Shown here in pieces: positions 56,361 to 64,000 of a stretch of DNA of 64,000 nt. This DNA comes from Diphasiastrum complanatum (Eukaryota > Streptophyta > Lycopodiopsida > Lycopodiales > Lycopodiaceae): contig CM055097.1 of NCBI GenBank assembly GCA_029204225.1, positions 9,423,593-9,487,592 of the forward strand, given 5' to 3'. Both the position numbers and the translations under genes were made by a program. Under the pieces are notes generated by a model. It saw only the letters and a program-made list of their open reading frames with translations. It was not told where the DNA came from and ran no database searches. Positions within the stretch are counted from its first letter, which is position 1; every line of letters starts with the position of its first letter.

Positions 56361-57660
56361 ATACATTGTTCATAAATCATATGTGGGCCTACCAAAAACC
56401 TGGATCTGATGATTTCGATCTCCATGCTTGTTTCCCGTACCTGACACTGCCCACTGCGTCCCAGTCATCAAATAGATGCTCATAGGGCACTCATACGGTT
56501 CAATCTGACATAAATAGACTAGCAATAAGTGTTTTTGTTTAGGGTATCGGGCATTAAAGAAAATCACTGTAAAACACTAGGTATCTTATTCTACACATGG
56601 ATGAACTTTGTGAGGTGTACTGTCTTCATGAAGATTGATCAACAATTCAGATATTGATAGATTCACAGTTATCCATTTTGCAATACAAAAGAGCAATGTG
56701 GACTACATCATGTTTGTGTAAGTATGGTGTAATGCCTTTTGGAGTAACAATGATGCTGTGGACAATGTTTTAACCTGAACGAAAGCTTGGTCTACAATGA
56801 TCCGGGCAATGTATTCATCGTAATTATGTTTTGAGACATTCCTTGATTAGTTGTTGTGTTTCAAATAGCTTAGCTGCTCCTTTGTTGCCAAAGTTAAGCT
56901 GGTTGGGTTTAATGTTAACGTTGAGTTTAAGCAAAAACTTTCTTATAATCACTAAAATAGTGCCTTATCTCGTAAGTTGATTTGTATTTGCTTAGTTATC
57001 TTTTGAGAAAAGAGGGTGGGGTCTAAATATTTGTTACATAAGATAATACAAATCCGATCTAGAGATAGCATGCATTTCTAGCTTTCCTAAAGAGAATCAT
57101 CTCCAGCCATTGTTCACATATTCACCTCAAGGTTTGAGGTTTGAGTCCATTCACGTGTACATGGATATCAAGATAAAAAAGATAAGAAGATCTTGATAGA
57201 TCTTTCTTTTCTTCATGTACCTTGTTGTGATAATCCAACTTGATGTTTGTTTTTTGTGCTTGATTTTTATTGAGAAAAGGTTCTAGAAGGGCTACCGTGA
57301 AAGATCTGTGGTTGCAATGCAATTTCAAGATTGGCATAGCTAATCGAGCACCTTGATGCAACAATGGACGATCTCAAACACTTGAAATCCCATGCATTTG
57401 AAAATTTGGCAAAGCTCAAGTAGATGTTGCTCGAGGGTCTAGTAAGTGAAGAATATATGTCATATATTGAGATTTAGCTAGTAGACGATAACGCTCAACA
57501 TGAATTTCTATTATACATTTCACCTCAATGATATGAAGTGGGTATTCATTTCCTAGATGAAAGTTCTTCTTTTCAAGATGCTCAAATTTCTAGCATATGC
57601 AAGCTTAAGGTTATTTAAGAATTCAAGTGAATGTTTATACCTGTTACGAACAACTTTGAG
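56361..57660 (+). other. Unassigned stretch with a gypsy RT relic near 56615-56790
   Basis: Around 56615 the plus strand reads VFMKIDQQFRY and, after a frame change, YGVMPFGVT, resembling the RT words F-x-K-I-D-L and [12 protein letters not shown]. The rest shows no recognisable gene. It is a weak relic call. Confidence 0.4.
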
Positions 57661-57671
57661 TACTTTTTCAG

Positions 57672-57784
57672 GGTTGGGGTGGTGTTTTGTGGGCGCCAGT
57701 CACCTGGAGGTCATAATGTCATTGCCGGCCTTTATGACGCTTTGACGGTCCACAATCATGACAATGTTTTAATTGGATTTCTTG
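57672..57784 (+). pseudogene. Isolated exon resembling PFP alpha subunit
   Basis: A 113-base segment with an acceptor (TTTTTCAG) before it and a donor (G|GTCAGT) after it. It encodes [17 protein letters not shown] then [20 protein letters not shown], which matches my memory of the phosphate-binding segment of plant pyrophosphate-fructose-6-phosphate phosphotransferase, with [11 protein letters not shown] favouring the alpha (regulatory) chain. No neighbouring PFP exon is seen within the window. It is either one exon of a host gene with very long introns or a gene fragment captured by a transposon. Confidence 0.6.
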
Positions 57785-58588
57785 GTCAGTTCATAACTTG
57801 GTCATATGCTTTCAAGAAATTTCTTTTAGAAACTAGTAACTCTCTCGTATTTCTTTTTTTGTATATTGCATATCCACTTTGATGCAAATGTATCTAAAAG
57901 GCTAGAGCTGAAACTTCTTAAACTGTTTTCTCTCACATGCGACTTTCATTTGAATTTTCATGTAGATGGCTTTTAGAAACAGTGAATCATAGGCTACATA
58001 CCATCTACTTGCAGATTCAATACAAATCTATGAATCTGTGTATCAAAATTATCTGTTACTACCACCCACTGCATGTTTCCATCTTGTACTTGCTCATGTT
58101 CTGTCTTTGAGAACATCACTAAAATTGCCTTATGCTTTGTATCTCTTCCTGGCCATTGCAAGTATGGAAAAGCTAAAGCTAAAGAACTTTTGAAGGCTGG
58201 ATAACATCTCAAAGCTCTGTTGGCCAACTTGACAAACTCAAATTGAATTATGAAGATGTCCTCTTGCCCTTACAAAAAAGTTTGCATTAAGAACACACAA
58301 GCTTGCATTAAGAACAAAGCTGCAATGGGAAATTGGACTTAAAATCACAATCCAGCCATGAAGTTGGTCACAATGTTTCATTGGGTGCTATGAATTCCAC
58401 TTCAATCATAATCAAATCACACATAACATGCAATCTTATTAGGACAAGAAATTGGAAAATGGGTCTTGAATTCCCACAATGTTCACTTCTCAAGGAATTG
58501 TTGTCATTTAATTTTGAGGTGGTTATGCTAATGCAACCATAAGATTTAGCCAGCTATCTTGTAGTTTGTCTTTAGCCGTCTTGGGAGG
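57785..58588. other. Unassigned stretch
   Basis: Non-coding by eye. A 77-codon minus-strand frame (58227-57994) and a 69-codon plus-strand frame (58333-58542) show no domain I recognise. Confidence 0.4.
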
Positions 58589-58940
58589 TGTTATGAACAT
58601 ATTTGCAAATATTGGTATCAAATGAAGTATAAGACAACAAAAAGCATCCAACATTTTCCAACTAAGAACACTGAATGAATGTCAATGGCTGTCAATAGCT
58701 CCAGCAAATCTCCAGCTAAGATCTCAAAAGATGTGTAACTGCACAAAACTTAAGGCTCCATCAAAATTGAAAAAGCTACCTCCCTTCAATTTAGTTGGAG
58801 AGAAACATGAAATTTAAAAATTGGAGCCCAAATTAGGAACCGTGTAAAAGACCGTTCTTAGGCCTATCAAATGTAATAAAAAGGTTATCCACTAATATGG
58901 TAAAAAATAGAGAAGTATGAACTATGTGTGTTCATAACAC
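58589..58940 (-). repeat. Probable LTR (352 bases) of a minus-strand gypsy relic
   Basis: Bounded by TGTTATGAACA and TGTTCATAACA, an 11-base near-perfect inverted pair with TG...CA ends. A polypurine tract (AAAAGGGGGAAG on the minus strand, 58941-58952) adjoins its right side, as expected for a 3' LTR of a minus-strand element whose integrase relic lies at 59640-60390. Confidence 0.65.
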
Positions 58941-58952
58941 TTCCCCCTTTTG

Positions 58953-60390
58953 AACAATTGCCCTCAATGTGGGCTGCACTTTTAACTACCAGAGCTACTT
59001 TTGTACCATTGTTTGTTGCTTTCTTTCCTAGGTTATAATTTTGTGCTAATGGTGTTAGTCCAAGAGCCAAATCCCCTACAGCCGCGGAAACCAGCTTTTA
59101 GTACCATACGCTTATGCAATATTTGAGCATAGAGAATTTTTATCACATTTCTAGTAATAATAACTGGGTAATCAATGTCAGAGGTCGACCGATTGAGATC
59201 TCATCATCAACAATAATTGAAGTATCAATAGCAGGAGCATTGAGACCATCAGTGGTAGGTACATCATTATTAGAAGAAGCAACAAAAAACTAGGAGGTAC
59301 ATCAACAATAGAAAGATCAACAATGACCAACAAGAGGATGAGTATTAGCAACATGTACCTCAACAACATAAAGATTAACAACAGGAGTACAAGAGTGTGA
59401 AGATTGCGAGCTTATGTAGTAAGTTGCATGTGCAAAAACATAAGAAGATTCTCAAGTAGCTTCCTCAAATGATGATTTCAGAGAACGACCTGAACTTGCA
59501 ATATAACATCAGGCAAAAAAAGAAAAAGCTCAAGGTTTGCAGGAAAAGAAGAATCACGAGGTTCTCTCCAGCAAAAAAAGAAGAGCGAAGTAGATTGACT
59601 TGAATAATATCACAAGCACGAGTAGTGTCAGACAACTATAAATGACGTGTGATAGGGCTAAATTTTTCTAAAATTTGAAAAGGAACAGAGTAATGTGTAG
59701 ATAACTTCTCAGTAAGAGAACAACCTTGAACAAACTCATGGCAGTCAAAAGAAAGATGTAGGTAAACAAAGTGACCCTTAAAAAACTCTAGAAAAGACCT
59801 GTAATGATGCTTATACTGATGATAAACACATTTCAAATGGTGTTGTGCCTGCACAAGACAGTCATGAGGGTTAGCAAGAATAGAAGATAAAAGTCAACGG
59901 AACATCAGGGGATGGTGGTATACTTGGTAAAACTGGTGAACATTTGATGTTCAAGAGGAAAGGAGACACACCTGTGCTGCTACTAATAGATTTGTTACAA
60001 CTATACAAAACTCCAATGCTGATTCCAACCTCGATCAGGAGGTGAGACAAAGTTATGTAAATAATCTTCTAAAATACGATTCAAAACCTCTAATGACCTT
60101 CATCAGATGAATGATAAGCAGTCCCCTTAAACAATTTTTAACATCCAAAATGCTCATTTCCAAAAACCAAAAGTAGAACAGGAGTCACGGTCAGTAAAAA
60201 TTGAACACGGAAGGTTGTGTAGGCAAAAAATCTCAGAGAAGAAAACATGAGCACATTGCTGAGACGTGATAGGAGATTGGATGGGAAGAAAATGTGCTTG
60301 TTTGAAAAAATGATCCACCACAACATGACAAGTGTCATGACCACACCGTGTGCAGGGCAGTCCTGAAATAAAATCCATAGAAACATTTAT
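58953..60390 (-). pseudogene. Integrase relic of a minus-strand gypsy element
   Basis: The frame 60378-60154 reads MDFISGLPCTRCGHDT, VVVDHFFKQAHFLPIQ and CSIFTDRDS, an integrase core with both Asp motifs visible. The frame 59854-59636 carries HFVYLHLSF and KLSTHYSVPFQILEKFSPI, the integrase C-terminal module. The stretch to the LTR (58953-59635) has no clear frame. There is no RT or gag on its right; homology stops at 60390, where plus-strand gag sequence begins. Confidence 0.75.
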
Positions 60391-60552
60391 TCTGGGTGGT
60401 ATGGCAACATTGAATTGTTAGGTTGGTTAAATGCATTCGCTTCTTATTTTGAGAGTTATTCAGATTTTGATGTCGATATGATTGCGTTGGCTACAACCAA
60501 ATTTAGAGGCCGAGGTACTCTTGGTGCAGACATATTGATGAGATAATCACCC
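60391..60552 (+). pseudogene. gag relic of a plus-strand gypsy element
   Basis: Reads GNIELLGWLNAFASYFESYS and MIALATTKFRGRGTLGAD, matching the common gag pattern (W-x-x-x-F-x-x-Y-F ... LA-x-x-K-x-x-G). It joins the opposing integrase relic abruptly. It may belong with 61610-62325. Confidence 0.55.
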
Positions 60553-61070
60553 TTTTGAGTATGATGTCTTTTGTACATGATCGTATTATTGCAATGGATC
60601 CTTTACTAGTTGATTCTCAAGATGTTCCACATGTCGTAGTTGATCAAGAGATACATGTCAATCCTGATACAACACTTGTTGCTGATATTGCTTGTTTTGC
60701 TATTGATGTTGAGTGCCTTGATGTTGCTCCTTATTGCCTTGACATTGAATTAAAGGACTTCGCTCATTCATGTCCTACTATATATGCTAACCTTGAGCTT
60801 TGTTTGGATGCTATTCATGGTTGCCATGCTATTCATGGTTACTTTGCCTATTCCAATGGTTTCAATTGTTGCTATTATGCCTGATACTAGTGCCATGGTT
60901 GTTGTGGTATCTTCGACATTGGTATGCGCTTACCCTCTTCCTCATACTTCAGTTTTCACTGATGGTCATGATGATTCTACTAGGATTGCATAAGTAGATA
61001 GTTCCCTCCATCAATATTCAATGCTTCCTACGATGGCTCTTATACATAGAAATGCATTAGCACTTATGAC
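60553..61070 (+). other. Unassigned segment with a 109-codon frame
   Basis: A frame at 60555-60884 encodes a Cys/His/Asp-rich peptide (DIACFAIDVECLDVAPYCLD). I do not recognise it. The repeated GCTATTCATGGTT phrase suggests small internal duplications. It sits between two gag relic pieces. Confidence 0.35.
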
Positions 61071-61074
61071 TGGA

Positions 61075-61565
61075 AAATGCGTTTCCCAGTATGCCTCGTT
61101 TCCCAAGCCTAGGAAACGACCACGGGAAACGGTTGTTTCCCAAATGGGGAAACGTGTTTCCCATTAGGGAAATGATCGTTTCCCACAACACATATTAAGG
61201 GAAACGTTCTTTTTTTTAACCTAAAAAAAATGACCGAGACAACCTACAAGAGGTTGGTTTTGCTTGAGAATGGCCTAAAATTTTTTGGAAGTAGGTCATA
61301 ATCCTTTTGGGGGTTTCCAAATATTTGCTCCTCAAACTCAAACTGGACATGAACCCTTTTTTTATTGGAAACCTTTTCCCTCATAAAAGTACATCTCCAG
61401 ACAACAAGCTGCACTTTTGTGCTATGTAAAATGGTGTTCGATGCAAATTTGAAATTTTCAATTGTATCTAGATTATATGATGATGTCTCGTTTCCGTTTC
61501 TCGTATCCCATTTCTTGTTTCCCGATGGGGATGCTTTTCTCGGGTGGGAAACGTTTCCCATAGCT
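61075..61565. mobile_element. GTTTCCC-rich element, probably a non-autonomous DNA transposon
   Basis: The ends carry clusters of GTTTCCC and GGGAAAC: about ten sites in 61079-61215 and about five in 61486-61562. The left end reads GCGTTTCCCAGTATGC and the right end GTGGGAAACGTTTCCCAT. The middle has no known domain. It interrupts gypsy gag relic sequence. Confidence 0.55.
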
Positions 61566-61609
61566 ATGTGAGTCTTATAACACTGCATTGGTAGACCCCA
61601 TTTGATCGT

Positions 61610-62325
61610 AACCTTGACGAACCTAAGGCTAGAAAGGAACAAAAGAGAAAATTCTATGCTGGTTTGCATAGACACATAAAATATGGCTTAGATCTAGTTC
61701 ATGCTGACACACTAGAAGAAGACATTTACTATGCTACTAGGATAGAACTACAGGAAAATCATCGAAATGGAAGCGGGAACAAAAGGAAAGATCCACAACT
61801 TGAAATCCAAAAGAGAAGAATCAACACCTTTTGAAGGAACAAATGCAGGTTTCCCGCAAGGAAGGAAGGTGCTTCAAATGTGGAGAGAAGGGACACCTTT
61901 TCTTCAAATGTCCTCTCAAAGATGCAAAAGCTCCTGCTGTAGACAAGGGAAAGCAAGTGGTGGTGCAATCATTGAAGACGCACAATCTCACAACCTCCTC
62001 AAGACATGAGGACAAGTTCACAATAAATATGCCTTGCCTAATCCTTTTTGATGCAGGATCTTTACATACCTTCATTTCATTCAAGGTATTGCAAGAAATA
62101 GGAGCTAGTTCTTTTAATAATCGTGTGGGCGAAGCTCAAGGAGCATTTGTAGATGGTAGTGCAATATCTATCTTGTAATTGAGTGTCATTTTAGGCATGC
62201 CGTGGCACAAACTACACAATCCACATGTTGATTACAATAAGCACTTGATAGCTTGGAAGCAACAAGGTAAATGCATAAGTGTGCATGCAAGATATATTGG
62301 GGAAACTATCCCTATACAGCCTTAG
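61610..62325 (+). pseudogene. gag end, zinc knuckle and protease relic of a plus-strand gypsy element
   Basis: Begins with FYAGLHRHIKYGLDLVHADT and EEDIYYATRIE (gag). The 61831-62178 frame has the zinc knuckle CFKCGEKGHLFFKC and the protease site LFDAGSLHTFIS, with Ala where Thr is usual. After a TAA it continues VILGMPWH and HLIAWKQQGKCISV, the normal protease end. The order is right for one old element. Confidence 0.78.
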
Positions 62326-62436
62326 AAACAACCCCAAAAATCTTCAAAAAGCAACGATGGAGGCTGTAGGAAGATAATTTTCAAAATTTCTGTAGAATTT
62401 CCAGCCTATAAATTCACAATTGATCCAACTCTACCA

Positions 62437-62890
62437 AGCTTTGATACCAAATGTTGCACACAAACTAAGTAAATGCACAAAATTACTCAGCAAATTTGTC
62501 ACTTTATTAATCTTAGGCGAATGTACATAGATCAACAAGCAAACATGAGAGCTCTAATGCAAGTCTCCTCCCAACCATAGCTGCATAGGAATAAAATAGG
62601 GAATGCCTGGCAAGGCTCACACTATATCCCCTCAACCACCCCTTAACCCTGACACATCCTAATGTCAACACATGGCAAACTCCATGCACAATCGACACTT
62701 GCCACTTGGCAGTACCTTGGCACATAGGCAAGCTAGTAGGTACTCATACATTGAATGTGTCACTAATACATTGCACGAAGTGTCCCAGTGAGATGACACA
62801 TGTCACGTTTGACTGATCAACCCTCCTTATTTTGTAGGAGGTCAGGTCAGTCCAGCATACTCTCATGGGATCCTAGTATTCCCTTGGCCA
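62437..62890 (-). repeat. Gypsy-II-like LTR with primer-binding site, minus strand
   Basis: On the minus strand it shares with 49280-49680 the words CTGACCTCCTA, GGGACACTT, GGTACTGCCAAGTGGCAAGTGTCGAT, GGGAGGAGAC and AATAAAGTG, and ends TGTGTGCAACA followed by TTTGGTATCAAAGC (a decayed initiator tRNA-Met site at about 62437-62450). The outer end is not defined. Almost no interior follows on the left. Confidence 0.7.
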
Positions 62891-62966
62891 TCTCGGAATT
62901 AGTCACTATAACTGATATTCTCATTGCAATTTACAATTGCCTCCACAAGCCGGTGATATTGACCTG

Positions 62967-63068
62967 CATAGGAGACTGCTTCTTTACTTAGGATCTGCAT
63001 AGGAGACTGCTTCTTTACTTAGGATCTGCATAGGATCAGAAAGTTGCTTAGGATCTGCATAGGAGCAA
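62967..63068 (+). repeat. Short tandem repeat, about 33-base unit
   Basis: GGATCTGCATAGGAGACTGC recurs at about 62991 and in part before and after; four full or partial units. Confidence 0.85.
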
Positions 63069-63650
63069 TGGTCCAGTTGCATTGGTGGACAAATTGTGTA
63101 GCCACACCACTTCGCTCAACACAGTCTTCTCTTTTGCTTAGTATGGTTCCTATTGCTGCTAATGTTTATGCTCCTCGTGCTATTCATGTAGCTCATGTGA
63201 CTTCTCAGAGGGTGATTCGTGCTACTACTTGAAGATTGGAATACATGTTCTGAGCCACAGTTAGAGAGTGTTTCATATGCTCTATCGGATACATCGGATG
63301 TGGTAGAGGTTTTGAATCAAGAGTTTTCCACGCCATGGGCCAAATGATACTACGAAAGAGTTAGAAGACAACAGATAAGTCAGTGGAAGGTGCATTTGAT
63401 GAAATAGAGCATGAGAGTCAAAGGAGACACATCGCACTTCAAATGAGATGAGTTCAAATGGGCCCTTGCATCAAATCTTGCTACTTGTCTTACCCTTGTG
63501 CATTGGAGCTATAAAACACTAATCAAGCACGCGCAACCAGGTCACAACGTGCATACCACCACAACCTACCTTCAGGCTTTGCTTATCTTATACCTACATC
63601 TTGAGGCTAACGAAATGCCATCCGATTCCTTGTAGCTCAGATTTCAATGG
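63069..63650 (+). other. Unassigned segment
   Basis: No recognisable gene. A phrase GTGCTATTCATGTAGCTCATG near 63178 resembles the 60553-61070 segment. Confidence 0.35.
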
Positions 63651-63965
63651 AACATTTGTTTAGGCTCTACGAGTGACATTGTGAGTGATCGTGATATGAA
63701 ATTCACCAATCACTTTTGGTCTGTTGTATTTGCTAAACTAGAGATGCCTTTGAGCTTCAGCTCTTCTAATCATCCTGACTCGGATGGTCAGACGGAAAGA
63801 ACAAATTAGACGATGGAGCAAGTCTACGAGCATATGTCTCCCAACGACAATCTAATTGGAGTAGTATCTTCCCTTGATGGAGTTTGCCTGTAATAGCGTA
63901 GCAATAAGCGTTCGAGTATCGGTTATAACCTGTTCATGCTTATGTATAGTTAACAACCTAGATCA
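63651..63965 (+). pseudogene. Gypsy integrase relic at the right edge
   Basis: Reads DIVSDRDMKFTNHFWSVVFA, LSFSSSNHPDSDGQTERTN, then stops, and in other frames LRAYVSQ- and FACNS-like words typical of the integrase core after the third catalytic residue. It lies on the plus strand and continues towards the window edge. Confidence 0.75.
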
Positions 63966-64000
63966 CCTATTTCCATAAAAACTCGAAGGATCAGAATTCA

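Noticed and set aside
59178-59381. A 67-codon Leu/Ile/Val-rich frame resembling membrane segments
   Set aside because: It arises from an ATC/AAC-rich repeat (aacaac, atcaat words) inside a gypsy relic; low complexity, no start context.
62967-63068. Possible CRISPR-like direct repeats
   Set aside because: About four head-to-tail 33-base units with no spacers, in a plant genome; an ordinary short tandem duplication.

Overview
The window is eukaryotic and almost certainly from a plant nuclear genome. It contains chromodomain Ty3/gypsy retrotransposons primed by initiator tRNA-Met, a Ty1/copia 3' end, spliced BED/DUF659 hAT-like transposase genes, long (GA)n/(TA)n tracts, and one exon resembling plant pyrophosphate-dependent phosphofructokinase. 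Species cannot be read from the sequence. A large-genome land plant such as a fern or other non-flowering lineage would fit, but this is a guess. I see no rRNA, tRNA or CRISPR and no intact host gene. Almost everything is transposable-element sequence in nested layers.

Layer 1 is hAT-like DNA transposons. Four transposase copies are present: D (minus, 4308-7541), A (plus, 9245-18905), B (plus, 22938-33207) and C (plus, 34024-36057). All share the plan BED zinc finger, Pro/Ser/Thr-rich linker, DUF659/hAT catalytic region, hAT dimerisation exon, and an acidic tail that is AT-hook-like in A and B. B, C and D are one subfamily; A is another. A second, convergent small gene lies downstream of the transposase: intact in C (36563-36964 minus), decayed in A (21740-21990) and possibly in a fifth fragment E (50091-50358). 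The upstream ends carry arrays of CpG-rich palindromes (GGTACCGCGGTACC or GGACGCGTCC types) beside (TA)n tracts.

Layer 2 is one gypsy chromovirus family (here Gypsy-I), with four copies, all on the minus strand. Copy 1 (1-4307, runs off the left edge) sits in the last exon of hAT-D. Copy 2 (10448-16840, TSD gtacc) sits in hAT-A. Copy 3 (25112-31332, TSD atcag) sits in exon 2 of hAT-B. Copy 4 (50359-54105) sits in hAT-E and has lost most of pol. Copy 3 is youngest (one LTR difference seen) and copy 2 is older (about eight).

Layer 3, 37362-49681, is a decayed plus-strand Gypsy-II element. A minus-strand Gypsy-III element (42431-48991, TSD cggac) is nested at its pol 3' end.

The right end (54.1-64 kb) is a graveyard: a hAT-A-type left end, a copia 3' end with LTR, a tandem array of about 160 bp period, gypsy gag/RT/integrase relics on both strands, a GTTTCCC-rich element, and a lone PFP-alpha-like exon at 57672-57784. 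The main non-coding structure elsewhere is a 1.36-kb foldback at 20378-21739.

Positions and exon boundaries were read by eye, mostly by aligning the copies to one another. Family names rest on remembered motifs, not on searches.
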